This document shows, piece by piece, positions 46,496 to 55,839 of a stretch of DNA of 64,000 bases (position 1 is its first letter; the number at the start of each line of letters is the position of its first letter). The stretch comes from Aquimarina aggregata (GTDB lineage: Bacteria > Bacteroidota > Bacteroidia > Flavobacteriales > Flavobacteriaceae): contig NZ_LQRT01000013.1 in assembly GCF_001632745.1 (NCBI RefSeq), positions 676,906-740,905 on the forward strand. The letters are read 5' to 3'. The position numbers and the translations under genes were made by a program. Under the pieces are notes generated by a model. The model saw only the letters and a program-made list of their open reading frames with translations, was not told the DNA's origin and did not search any database.

Positions 46496-47644
46496 TTAAT
46501 AATATTCATCTCCAAAATTAAATGTAAGACCAAAACGTAGTGTACCTTCTAAAGGACTTTTAACCGCTGATGTTGAAAATAAATATGAAACATCTAGGTT
46601 AACTACATTGTATCTAAATCCTGTTCCTAAAGAAAGAAATTTACGCGCTCCTTTTTCTTCACTTTCGTTAAAATATCCTGCTCTAAAAGCAAAAACATCA
46701 CGATACATATATTCTGCACCTAAAGACCATGTGATTTCTTTCAGTTCTTCACTAAAACCTCCATCAGCATCTCCCCATGAAGAGAAAACTGCTCCGAAAG
46801 AATCAATCTCTTGATATTCTCTATTATCATCTGCATCAATATCGCCATCATTATCAAAATCTTGAGGAGTAGGAACTAACAATTTACTAAATTCTATAGA
46901 TGGTGAAATTCTATTATCATCATCGAGAATAAAATCAAAACCAGCACCTATTCTAAAATTAGTTGGAATAAAGTTTTCCTGACCTGAATCATCATAACTA
47001 ATTTTTGGTCCTAAATTTGAAATAGTAGCACCTGCTCTCCATCTACCATTAAAAGAATTGAATGCAATTTCTTCACTTTGATAGAAACCAGCAATATCTA
47101 CACCAACACTTCCTGCCGCACTTGCGTCATCTGCATTTTCTGTCTGCAATCTCAAATCAGATCTAAGATAACGTCCAGCTACAGCCATAGAAAAATTCTC
47201 ACTTAATTTTAACGTATAAGAAAGGTCTATAGTAAATTCATTCGGTCTTTGTGTATTTGAAGCACCATCTGCAGTTTGTCTGAACTCTATATCTCCCAAA
47301 CTAAAGTATCTAAAACTTGCAGCAACCGCACTAGTCTCAGTAATACGATTATAATAATTCAAATTTCCTAAAAATATATCATTCACCAAGTTACTAAGGT
47401 ATGGTGTATAATTCACACCCACTCCTTGCTTACTTTTAGCAAATACGTATTTAGCAGGATTCCATTGTTGAGAAAAGGCATCTGCTGAAGTAGCAACTCC
47501 CTGATCTGCTAAACCTGCTGCTCTAGCATCTGCAGCAATTAATAAAAATGGTGTGGCTGTTGTAATCGCTCTATTCTCTTGAGCGTTGATATTAAAATTA
47601 AAGAGTGTCAGTAATATAATACCAGCAATAAGTGTGTTTTTCAT
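46496..47644 (-). CDS. porV: T9SS outer-membrane protein PorV
   Basis: The 382-residue protein has a signal peptide (ending INAQ) and the PorV start TPFLLIAADARAAGLADQGVATSADAFSQQWNPAKY, followed by a beta-barrel with a C-terminal F-type outer-membrane signal. PorV shuttles T9SS cargo from the translocon to the attachment complex. I use the ATG at 47644. A -7 box TATATTTG lies at 47673-47666 on the minus strand, giving a short leader. It is divergent from gldJ; porU, usually adjacent in F. johnsoniae, is not here. Confidence 0.94.
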   Translation of the reverse strand: MKNTLIAGIILLTLFNFNINAQENRAITTATPFLLIAADARAAGLADQGVATSADAFSQQWNPAKYVFAKSKQGVGVNYTPYLSNLVNDIFLGNLNYYNRITETSAVAASFRYFSLGDIEFRQTADGASNTQRPNEFTIDLSYTLKLSENFSMAVAGRYLRSDLRLQTENADDASAAGSVGVDIAGFYQSEEIAFNSFNGRWRAGATISNLGPKISYDDSGQENFIPTNFRIGAGFDFILDDDNRISPSIEFSKLLVPTPQDFDNDGDIDADDNREYQEIDSFGAVFSSWGDADGGFSEELKEITWSLGAEYMYRDVFAFRAGYFNESEEKGARKFLSLGTGFRYNVVNLDVSYLFSTSAVKSPLEGTLRFGLTFNFGDEYY

Positions 47645-48072
47645 ACCTGCAATAATTGAGTTTGACAAATATATAGTTATTTAGTGATTAAAAAATAGTG
47701 TGTAATTTGTTTTTTTTTACTACACTCTACTGTTAACGTTTAATTTACTTATATCTTATATAATCTTCGCAATTTAAATAAATAAAGCCTCAAAAAGGGT
47801 TATCATATGTACTAAACTAGAGTACAAATGGTTTTTTTTAGTAAAAATCTTCTATTGGAATTATAGATAAAAAGTGTTTTTTCAGAAAAGTTTAAATTTC
47901 TTAGATTTTATTTGGTCATCAATAATAATTTTAGAAATATTGCGTTAAACCAAAGTCGTTAGAAATTCACAAAAAATCGTGAATTGATAATATTTTACAA
48001 AAATTAGGGTAATTTTAACGTTTATTAATTATATTGCAAGCCCTAATTTCTACTTTTAACGAACTTAAGATT

Positions 48073-49752
48073 ATGAAAAACGCGTTTATTATTAAGTCGC
48101 TAATGGCGCTTTCCGTTAGTGTATTGCTCATCAGTTGTTCTCAAAACGACTATGGGAGCAGTTCTAGGGCCACAGGTTGGAAATACAATTCCAAAGAAGG
48201 TGGTTTCCAGGTTGCTACAAATTACAAAGAACAAGAGACAGGACCGGGTCTTGTATTTATCGAAGGAGGAACGTACACCATGGGACGTGTACAGGACGAC
48301 GTAATGCACGACTGGAACAACACCCCTACTCAACAGCATGTTCAATCATTTTACATGGATGAAACAGAGGTTACCAACATCATGTATTTAGAATATTTAG
48401 ATTGGTTAAAAGGAGTTTACCCTCCTACAGAACCAAAATACAGAAATATCTATTATGGTGCCCTTCCTGATACATTAGTATGGAGAAATCGTCTTGGGTT
48501 TAACGAAATGATGACCAATAACTATCTTAGACACCCTGCATACGCTAACTACCCTGTAGTTGGAGTTAATTGGATTCAGGCAGTCGAGTTTAGTAACTGG
48601 AGGACTAATCGTGTTAATGAAAGAATTCTTGAAGAAGAACAAGTAATAAAACCAAATGCTCCTTTTGAAGATGTTTCTGCAGAAAGTACTTTTGACACAG
48701 AAACATACTTAAACGCTCCTTCACAAACATACGGAGGTAATGATGAAGCTACTAGAGGTGGTAAAAAATCAGAGCAGTACGAAAAAAGAAATGACTCAAC
48801 TGGTCTATATATACAACGTAAGGATGGACTACTATTACCGAAGTACAGACTCCCAACAGAAGCGGAGTGGGAATATGCCGCTTTAGGTCTTGTAGAAATC
48901 AGAAGTTATAATATTTATAGAGGTAGAAAAAAATACCCTTGGACTGGTAAATATACACGTTCAGGAAACAGAAGAACTCGCGGAGATCAATTAGCAAACT
49001 TCAAACAAGGTGATGGTGACTATGGTGGTATCGCAGGTTGGAGTGATGATGGCGCAGATATTACTGCACCTGTTAAATCTTATGACCCTAACGATTACGG
49101 ACTATATGACATGGCTGGAAATGTAGCTGAATGGGTAGCAGATGTATATAGACCTATCGTAGATGATGAATACAATGACTTTAACTACTATAGAGGAAAT
49201 GTTTATACAAAAAATGCTATAAACCCAGACGGTACAGTTAAAGTAGTTATGACAGATTCTATTGTTTATGACACATTAAGTAACGGTAAGATCATCGCTA
49301 GAGTTTTACCAGGTGGAATTTTACAGGTACCTATCGATGATGAAGATACGTACATGAGAACTAACTTTACTGATAGTGATAATATAAACTATAGAGATGG
49401 TGACAAAAACTCTTCAAGATATTTTGAATCTTATCAAGATGGAGGTGGTGAGCCAAGCAAAAGAATGTATAATGCTCCTATTCATTACGTAGGTCCAAGT
49501 GCTGAAGACAGTACAAAAATGGACAGAAAATATGATGAATCTAGTAAAAGAACTACGCTTATTGGTGATGATGTAAGAGTATACAAAGGAGGTTCTTGGA
49601 AAGATAGAGCATATTGGTTAGATCCAGCGCAAAGAAGATTCATGCCTCAAGATATGGCAACGGATTATATTGGTTTCAGAAATGCAATGTCTCGAGTTGG
49701 TACCAAAGCAAAAAAGCAAAAGACTCCTAGACACCAAAAGCCAAGAAAATAG
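48073..49752 (+). CDS. gldJ: Gliding motility lipoprotein GldJ
   Basis: The 559-residue lipoprotein (lipobox VLLISC, Cys about 20) has a formylglycine-generating-enzyme/sulfatase-modifying fold, visible in GGTYTMGR, DETEVTNIMYLEYL, LPTEAEWEYAA, DYGLYDMAGNVAEWVADVY and KGGSWKDRAYWLDPA. GldJ stabilises GldK and the T9SS/gliding motor in the outer membrane. It is probably not an active enzyme. I place the start at the ATG at 48073. A strong terminator follows; murF is next. Confidence 0.96.
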   Translation: MKNAFIIKSLMALSVSVLLISCSQNDYGSSSRATGWKYNSKEGGFQVATNYKEQETGPGLVFIEGGTYTMGRVQDDVMHDWNNTPTQQHVQSFYMDETEVTNIMYLEYLDWLKGVYPPTEPKYRNIYYGALPDTLVWRNRLGFNEMMTNNYLRHPAYANYPVVGVNWIQAVEFSNWRTNRVNERILEEEQVIKPNAPFEDVSAESTFDTETYLNAPSQTYGGNDEATRGGKKSEQYEKRNDSTGLYIQRKDGLLLPKYRLPTEAEWEYAALGLVEIRSYNIYRGRKKYPWTGKYTRSGNRRTRGDQLANFKQGDGDYGGIAGWSDDGADITAPVKSYDPNDYGLYDMAGNVAEWVADVYRPIVDDEYNDFNYYRGNVYTKNAINPDGTVKVVMTDSIVYDTLSNGKIIARVLPGGILQVPIDDEDTYMRTNFTDSDNINYRDGDKNSSRYFESYQDGGGEPSKRMYNAPIHYVGPSAEDSTKMDRKYDESSKRTTLIGDDVRVYKGGSWKDRAYWLDPAQRRFMPQDMATDYIGFRNAMSRVGTKAKKQKTPRHQKPRK

Positions 49753-49780
49753 TATTAAGAAATAAATGTTCGTTATAAAC

Positions 49781-49815
49781 AAAAAAGCCCTGTACTTAAC
49801 TGTCAGGGCTTTTTT
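49781..49815 (+). terminator. Terminator of gldJ
   Basis: AAAAAAGCCCTG (49781-49792) pairs perfectly with CAGGGCTTTTTT (49804-49815) around an 11-nt loop, 29 bp past the gldJ stop. Confidence 0.92.
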
Positions 49816-49829
49816 ATACAATATGATAT

Positions 49830-51110
49830 ATGACCATTTCACAAATTCATAAATTATTTTTAGATAGCAAAGGAGTCTCTACTGACACAAGGAAAATTAG
49901 CAAGAACACCTTGTTTTTTAGTTTAAAAGGAGAAAATTTCAATGGTAACACATATGCCGATAAAGCACTCGAATCAGGTGCCTCGTTTGCCATAATAGAT
50001 GAGCCAGAATTTAAAACTTCAGACAAACATATTCTAGTTAATAACACATTAAAAACACTACAAGATTTAGCTTTATATCATAGAGAGTTTTTAGGTATCA
50101 CTATTATCGGGCTAACAGGCAGTAATGGAAAAACCACTTCAAAAGAATTAATAAATTGTGTTCTTTCTTCTAAATTTAAAACCACTGCCACAATAGGCAA
50201 CTTAAATAATCATATAGGTGTCCCACTCACTCTTTTGTCTATGACACAAGAAACAGAAATAGGAATTGTTGAGATGGGCGCAAATCACCAAGGTGAAATC
50301 GAATCTTTATGTGCTATTTGCAAACCAGACTATGGTTACATCACCAATATAGGAAAAGCCCACCTAGAAGGGTTTGGAGGCATCGAAGGTGTTCTAAAAG
50401 GCAAAACCGAACTATACAGACATCTTAAACAAAATGATAAAGCTGTTTTTATTAATATTGAAGATCAAAAATTAGTCAACGCATCATCAGGAATAAAGAG
50501 TTTTAGTTTTTCTCAAACTAGTAAAAGTGATTGTACAATCAAATTAATCGAAGCAAATCCAAATGTGATTGTATCATACCAAAACCTAATCATCAACAGC
50601 AATTTAATTGGTGTATACAATTTTACAAATATAGCTGCTGCAATTGCTATCGGAAATCATTTTAACACCCCTCCTAATGCCATCAAAGGAGCCATAGAAT
50701 CTTACATCCCAACAAATAATCGTTCCCAAATAATAAAGAAGGATTCATACACTATTATTCTTGACGCCTATAACGCCAATCCGTCAAGTATGGAGGCTGC
50801 CATAAACAACTTAACAACACTAAACGATAACAATAAAATTGTTTTTCTTGGCGATATGTTTGAATTAGGCTCTGAAGCTAAAGCTGAACATCAAAAAATC
50901 ACTAATCTAATCACAAACACTAGTGTAAATGAAATCTACTTATTAGGAAAGAACTTTTTTCAAACAACATCTAATGATCCTAGAGTTAAAAAGTTTGAGT
51001 CTTTTGAAAACCTAAAGAGTAATTGGAAATTAAAAAACAAAAAGGTTACAATACTGATCAAAGGTTCTCGTGGGATGCAACTTGAACGAATATTAAATTT
51101 ACTTAACTAG
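49830..51110 (+). CDS. murF: UDP-N-acetylmuramoyl-tripeptide--D-alanyl-D-alanine ligase MurF
   Basis: The 426-residue Mur ligase adds D-Ala-D-Ala to the UDP-MurNAc-tripeptide in peptidoglycan synthesis. The ATP loop GLTGSNGKTTSKE (about 93-105), EMGANHQGEIESL and LDAYNANPSSMEAA are typical MurF blocks. It follows the gldJ terminator by 14 bp. Its 3' end overlaps the convergent DUF2652 gene by four bases. Confidence 0.95.
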   Translation: MTISQIHKLFLDSKGVSTDTRKISKNTLFFSLKGENFNGNTYADKALESGASFAIIDEPEFKTSDKHILVNNTLKTLQDLALYHREFLGITIIGLTGSNGKTTSKELINCVLSSKFKTTATIGNLNNHIGVPLTLLSMTQETEIGIVEMGANHQGEIESLCAICKPDYGYITNIGKAHLEGFGGIEGVLKGKTELYRHLKQNDKAVFINIEDQKLVNASSGIKSFSFSQTSKSDCTIKLIEANPNVIVSYQNLIINSNLIGVYNFTNIAAAIAIGNHFNTPPNAIKGAIESYIPTNNRSQIIKKDSYTIILDAYNANPSSMEAAINNLTTLNDNNKIVFLGDMFELGSEAKAEHQKITNLITNTSVNEIYLLGKNFFQTTSNDPRVKKFESFENLKSNWKLKNKKVTILIKGSRGMQLERILNLLN

Positions 51111-52192
51111 ACAGATCTGCCTTCTTTTTTAATGAAATCAGAGAGCGCATCTAAAGATTTTGCTGTGGATTTCTTAATTGCTGTTTTAATAAACATTGAC
51201 AGTACTATTTTTTTAATCCAAGATTTCGCTTCGGGGTATATCTCCAACCTTAATTGACAAAGAGTATCAGAGATTGGTTTTATAATAAAAAAATTATAAA
51301 TCAAATCTATTGGTACATCGGTTGTGCGCTCACCATAAACAATCTCGTTTCCCTCAACCTTTTTAGTAACTGTTGTAAAATTTAACCGTTTTCCGTCGAT
51401 TACACATACATGTTCTGAACCCAGTCTAGTAATTTCATTAACATTATATTCAATCTTATCTACGCCTTTAGCCCAATAATACCTGTAACTATAGTTTGTA
51501 ATGTACTCTAATAATTGTCTTGCAGAAATTTCAAAATCCCTTACAATAACGATACCTGGTTTTTCATCAAAACTTACTTCTTCTGGAGTGGCAAAGGGAT
51601 TAAGTTTGAGTTTAGTTTTATCTATTTCTGAGTATAAATATTTAACCTTTTTATCGTCATAAGTATCATAGTTCTCATGAAAGAGATACAACTTACTCTC
51701 ATACCCTTTAGACAATCCTATAACCTTACTCACATCATCACTCAATAACGTATAGTTATCACTATCAATAGAGTTCTTTAACATTCTATGCACCTCTATA
51801 ACTGATTCTCCAAAAGGTTTTCGTTTTCCCTGCACAGTAATAAACTGAATTTCTCCACAATGCACTACAATTTTTAATTCTAAATTTGGAGCCTTTGCAC
51901 AAGCATTGCAAGGACAAATACGGTTTTTTTCTAACAACTTTAAATGACTATAAAACGCCGTAAACATCGTTTCAATCTGAGCCAAAAGCTTTTCTTGAGA
52001 AGGGATTTCGTTTTCCTTATAAAAAAATAAAGCATCACCTTCGACTTCGGCCAATTGTAGATGTTGAGTATTAGCTTTAACAAGAACCTCTAACAGTTCC
52101 GAAATTACATGTTGACTATGTTCTGCTTCTGTATTCTGAACAAAATGAGTAAAACCAGATATATCTGGTATAAAAAGTAATGAATTGAGCAT
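51107..52192 (-). CDS. DUF2652 protein with a cyclase-like fold
   Basis: The 361-residue protein starts LLFIPDISGFTHFVQNTEAEHSQHVISELLEVL and includes VEGDALFFY, which resembles class III nucleotidyl cyclase strands (DxxGF and the second metal region). A CxxxC pair lies in CPCNACAKAP. The C-terminal 150 residues look like an SRPBCC domain. DUF2652 proteins have no established function; cyclase activity is not implied because the catalytic set is incomplete. Confidence 0.88.
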   Translation of the reverse strand: MLNSLLFIPDISGFTHFVQNTEAEHSQHVISELLEVLVKANTQHLQLAEVEGDALFFYKENEIPSQEKLLAQIETMFTAFYSHLKLLEKNRICPCNACAKAPNLELKIVVHCGEIQFITVQGKRKPFGESVIEVHRMLKNSIDSDNYTLLSDDVSKVIGLSKGYESKLYLFHENYDTYDDKKVKYLYSEIDKTKLKLNPFATPEEVSFDEKPGIVIVRDFEISARQLLEYITNYSYRYYWAKGVDKIEYNVNEITRLGSEHVCVIDGKRLNFTTVTKKVEGNEIVYGERTTDVPIDLIYNFFIIKPISDTLCQLRLEIYPEAKSWIKKIVLSMFIKTAIKKSTAKSLDALSDFIKKEGRSV

Positions 52193-52385
52193 ATTGATAT
52201 ATACAATACAACAAGAATTAAAACCTAAATGAGAGGATTTAACGCGTGTAAATAATATTTAGAGGAAATGTAACGAATTTATAGCCATCTGCCTTTTGAT
52301 TAACACTAAAATAAGAAAAAAAGGCTATCGTCAAGTGCATTCATTTTAAGTTTCATATTTTTAACAGAAAGTGTATAAAACCAAA

Positions 52386-52411
52386 AAAGGTTCTCATAAA
52401 TGAGAACCTTT
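52386..52411 (-). terminator. Terminator of the tRNA-Val transcript
   Basis: AAAGGTTCTCA (52386-52396) and TGAGAACCTTT (52401-52411) form an 11-bp stem with a TAAA loop directly downstream of the tRNA on the minus strand; a T6 run follows. Confidence 0.9.
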
Positions 52412-52412
52412 G

Positions 52413-52487
52413 TGGGCGCTAAGGGATTCGAACCCCTGACCCCTTGGGTGTAAACCAAGTGCTCTGAACCAACTGAGCTAAGCGCCC
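52413..52487 (-). tRNA. tRNA-Val (anticodon UAC)
   Basis: The 75-nt minus-strand sequence folds as a full cloverleaf: acceptor GGGCGCT/AGCGCCC plus A, D stem GCTC/GAGC, anticodon stem CTTGG/CCAAG with loop TTTACAC, and T arm with GGTTCGAATCC. The anticodon TAC (52450-52452 on the complement) reads GUA valine codons. CCA is not encoded. Confidence 0.96.
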
Positions 52488-52556
52488 GCTATCTTGCGAT
52501 TGCGGATGCAAATATAAGACAGTTTTGCAGTCTACCAAAACAATTTCAAAGAAAAA

Positions 52557-53774
52557 TTAAATTATTTCTGCTACTACAAATGTACTCCCTCCTACATAAA
52601 CAACATCTCGCTCTGTAGCACGTTGTAAAGCAGCTTTGTACGCTTTTTTTACAGAACTAAACCCCTCTCCTATTAAATTATTTTTTTTTGCATTTTTTTC
52701 TAATTCTTCTACCTCAAGTCCTCTAGAAATATCTGGTTTTGCAAAATAGTACTGGGCTTCTGTTGGGAAAAGAGTAAGAATTTTACTTAAATCTTTATCA
52801 TTAACCACTCCTAAAACAATGTGCAAACTATCATATTCCTCTTTTAGTAATTGCCGCATCACATACGTTAACCCATCTTCATTATGCGCCGTATCACAAA
52901 TAACCTTTGGTCTTTGTTGTAAAACTTGCCATCTTCCTAACAAACCTGTAGTTTTAGATACATTTGCAAGACCATTCTGAATTGCCAATTCACTAATTAA
53001 CCATCCCTGATCTTTTAAAACTGATATTGTTTGTAGAGTAGTCTTTATATTTTCGTTTTGGTATTCTCCTTTCAAATCTGAAGAATATAGAAATCCTGCA
53101 TATCCACTTGCATTATACAAAACACTACTACAAGACGCGGCTTTGTTTTCAAATACCTTCTTTGTATCTACAGTTGTTCTACCAACAACAACAGGAACAT
53201 TTTCTTTTATGATACCTGCTTTTTCATTTGCTATTTTTTCTAAAGTATCTCCTAAAAACTTTACATGATCAAGACCTATATTGGTTATAATTGATACCTC
53301 TGGCACAATTATATTTGTAGAATCTAACCTACCACCAAGTCCAACTTCAATTATAGCAATATCTACTTTTAAAGTTGCAAAATACTCAAACGCTAAACCA
53401 ACCGTCATTTCAAAAAAAGACAGCTGATTTTCTTCAAAATACGCCTTATGTTGCTCTATAAAATCAACTACATAATCTTCTTCAATTTCTACACCATCAA
53501 TCTTTATACGCTCCCTAAAATCCTTTAGATGCGGTGAGGTATACAATCCCACTTTATAACCAGCCTTTTGCAAAACTGAAGCTAACATATGACTCGTTGA
53601 ACCTTTACCATTTGTACCCCCAACATGAATACTTTTAAACTTCGTTTCAGGATTTTGTAGATATTTAGCTAATTGAATAGTATTATGAAGATCTGCTTTA
53701 TAAGCACTACTACCTTGACGTTGATACATTGGTAATTGGCTGAACATCCAATCCAGTGTTTCACTGTAATTCAT
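52557..53774 (-). CDS. folC: Bifunctional folylpolyglutamate/dihydrofolate synthase FolC
   Basis: The 405-residue Mur-ligase-like enzyme has SIHVGGTNGKGSTSHMLASVL (ATP loop), YTSPHLKDFRERI and AIIEVGLGGRLDSTNI, the usual FolC blocks. It adds glutamate to dihydropteroate and folates. It is 5 bp downstream of the tonB-like gene and so the last gene of the exbB-exbD-tonB operon. Confidence 0.95.
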   Translation of the reverse strand: MNYSETLDWMFSQLPMYQRQGSSAYKADLHNTIQLAKYLQNPETKFKSIHVGGTNGKGSTSHMLASVLQKAGYKVGLYTSPHLKDFRERIKIDGVEIEEDYVVDFIEQHKAYFEENQLSFFEMTVGLAFEYFATLKVDIAIIEVGLGGRLDSTNIIVPEVSIITNIGLDHVKFLGDTLEKIANEKAGIIKENVPVVVGRTTVDTKKVFENKAASCSSVLYNASGYAGFLYSSDLKGEYQNENIKTTLQTISVLKDQGWLISELAIQNGLANVSKTTGLLGRWQVLQQRPKVICDTAHNEDGLTYVMRQLLKEEYDSLHIVLGVVNDKDLSKILTLFPTEAQYYFAKPDISRGLEVEELEKNAKKNNLIGEGFSSVKKAYKAALQRATERDVVYVGGSTFVVAEII

Positions 53775-53779
53775 ATTTT

Positions 53780-54676
53780 TTATTCGGAAAGTTTGAATTG
53801 ATAAATAATAGTTCCTACCTGTTTGACCGGCGCTTTTGAATCGCTATTAAACTTTGTAGCCATAGCTGCTCTTTTTGCAGGTTCCATTAAACATGCCGAA
53901 CTATTAGTTGTACCTTTTACACCCGGAGTGGCACGGATTACTTTTCCGCTTTGATTCACTTCTATTTTTACAACAACGATTCCGGATTCATTACAATCTT
54001 GAACGAACTTCTCTTTGTTTAGAGCCTTTCGTCCTCCTAATCTATAATTACCATCACCATCTAGTCCTTTACCAGTACCATAATATGACTTTGCATTTGG
54101 GTCTCCATTAGGACTACCCTTATCTCCTGGCGCTTTGTCGTTTCCTTCTCCCCCCTTAGATTTCCCATCATTTTTGGGGCCATTAGAAAAACTATTCAGT
54201 ATATCCAATGTAGACTTATCAGGTTTAGGATCAGGTTTTTTTTCCTCTACCTTTTTTACTGGTTTATCTTTTACTGGATTCTTAACCGGCTTTTGTTCTG
54301 TATTTTTTTTAGGCTGCTCCTTAGGCTTTTCTATCTTCTTTTTAGGCTTCTTCTTAGGTTTTTTCTCTATAACCGGAGCTTCTTCGGTGTCCTGAGTAAC
54401 AACTTCATCTTTGATTTCTGGAGATTCTTCTACCGGTTCAGGAGGAGTTGCAGCCGTTTCAGGAGTAGTATTTTTAGGTGATGTTTTTATTGGTTTATTG
54501 GGTTGAATCTTACCAGAACCTGTTTCTGTAGTTCCAAAATTAACAGCAATACCACCTTCTTCATCTGGCTCTATATAATTAAGACTTAGATAAAATAACA
54601 AAAAAATAATCCCAATGTGCAAAATTAAAGTTAGCACAAATGATTTCTTTTTATGTTTTGTATCTAGTTTTATCAT
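53780..54676 (-). CDS. TonB-like energy transducer
   Basis: The 298-residue protein has a short cytoplasmic N-terminus, one membrane helix (about 12-30), a long Pro/Lys/Glu-rich periplasmic spacer (about 50-170), a Gly/Asp/Lys-rich segment and a C-terminal domain (IVVVKIEVNQSGKVIRATPGVKGTTNSSACL). It lies 1 bp after exbD, forming an ExbB-ExbD-TonB set that energises outer-membrane transport. TolA-like use cannot be excluded. Confidence 0.85.
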   Translation of the reverse strand: MIKLDTKHKKKSFVLTLILHIGIIFLLFYLSLNYIEPDEEGGIAVNFGTTETGSGKIQPNKPIKTSPKNTTPETAATPPEPVEESPEIKDEVVTQDTEEAPVIEKKPKKKPKKKIEKPKEQPKKNTEQKPVKNPVKDKPVKKVEEKKPDPKPDKSTLDILNSFSNGPKNDGKSKGGEGNDKAPGDKGSPNGDPNAKSYYGTGKGLDGDGNYRLGGRKALNKEKFVQDCNESGIVVVKIEVNQSGKVIRATPGVKGTTNSSACLMEPAKRAAMATKFNSDSKAPVKQVGTIIYQFKLSE

Positions 54677-54677
54677 A

Positions 54678-55070
54678 TTAATCGGGTTTCACTGCCAGTA
54701 TTACTTTAAATTTATTTCTATTTGCTATATCCATTACACCTACGGCTTTTTCAATAGGCACACCTTCTTCTGCTCTTAAGATAATTGTCGGTTCGTTCTG
54801 ACCTTTCAAACGAGTTAACAATTCACTCTCTAATCTACTTTGAGTTATTCGTTCACTATCGATATAGTATTGTAATTTATTGGTAATACTTACCGATATA
54901 TTTTGTGTATTAGAACTTTTTCCTTTTGCTTTTGGCAAAACCAAATCTAGCGCTTCAGGAGTTATTGCTGGTGATGTTAACAAAAAGAAAACCAACAATA
55001 GAAATACAATATCCGTCATTGACGACATACTGAACTCTGGACTTACTTTATTTCTTCCTCTTAAATTCAT
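54678..55070 (-). CDS. exbD: ExbD/TolR biopolymer transport protein
   Basis: The 130-residue protein has one N-terminal membrane helix containing the conserved Asp in MTDIVFLLLVFFLL and a periplasmic domain. It forms the proton-driven motor with ExbB. It is 1 bp from both neighbours in this operon. Confidence 0.93.
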   Translation of the reverse strand: MNLRGRNKVSPEFSMSSMTDIVFLLLVFFLLTSPAITPEALDLVLPKAKGKSSNTQNISVSITNKLQYYIDSERITQSRLESELLTRLKGQNEPTIILRAEEGVPIEKAVGVMDIANRNKFKVILAVKPD

Positions 55071-55071
55071 A

Positions 55072-55770
55072 TCAAGCAGGTTCGTTTAATAAATCAAGAA
55101 AGTCTACAGCCTTTGCTTCCATACTGTGTATAACTTTATCGGTTCGTACAACTAAATGATTATACCCTATATAGGCAACAATCCCTACTACTAGTCCTCC
55201 TACAGTTGTTGTCATTGCAGTATATATTCCTTCTGCCAAAACTCCCATATCAGCAGTTCCTTCACTAGATGCCAAATTATGAAATGCCAAAATCATACCA
55301 ATAACTGTACCTAAGAAACCAATCATTGGTGCAGCTCCAGCAACAGTGGCCAGTATACTTACGTTTTTCTCTAATTTATACACTTCTAGCCTACCTGCAT
55401 TTTCGATAGCTTTATTAATATCCTCTAATGAATGGCCTATCCTTGAAATTCCTTTTTCAGTTAATCGAGCAACAGGGTTATTGGTTTGCGCACATAATAT
55501 TTTGGCCGCTTCAATTTTACCTGTAGTTACATTATCTCTAATTTTAGTCATAAAGCTCTCATCATATTTAGATGCCGCTTTTATAGCAAAGATTCTTTCG
55601 AAATAAATGTACACTGCAACAAACAGTAATACAAAAAGAATAGAAATGATTACAACCGCTCCTGTACCTCCACTAAGTAGAAGGTCCATTATAGATAATG
55701 AATTCTCTGTCTCTGTTTCGCTTTCTGCAGCGTTTTGGGCAATAGCTCCAAGCATAGATAAATATGTCAT
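55072..55770 (-). CDS. exbB: MotA/TolQ/ExbB proton channel protein
   Basis: The 232-residue protein has three membrane helices: an N-terminal one (about 33-55) and two later ones in the conserved VAGAAPMIGFLGTVIGMILAF and AMTTTVGGLVVGIVAYIGY regions. It is the first gene of exbB-exbD-tonB-folC. A 14-bp perfect palindrome (GTTAGTATACTAAC, 55792-55805) lies 21 bp upstream of its start and could affect its expression. Confidence 0.93.
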   Translation of the reverse strand: MTYLSMLGAIAQNAAESETETENSLSIMDLLLSGGTGAVVIISILFVLLFVAVYIYFERIFAIKAASKYDESFMTKIRDNVTTGKIEAAKILCAQTNNPVARLTEKGISRIGHSLEDINKAIENAGRLEVYKLEKNVSILATVAGAAPMIGFLGTVIGMILAFHNLASSEGTADMGVLAEGIYTAMTTTVGGLVVGIVAYIGYNHLVVRTDKVIHSMEAKAVDFLDLLNEPA

Positions 55771-55839
55771 GTTTGATTTTGTTAATTTAGTGTTAGTATA
55801 CTAACGTTATTTCTGTAGGTTAAGTATATGGACGTTTTT

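Noticed and set aside
53908..54481. Several plus-strand open frames opposite the tonB-like gene.
   Set aside because: They are the antisense of the Pro/Lys-rich spacer, giving Phe/Leu-rich nonsense; the minus-strand TonB has clear domain order.
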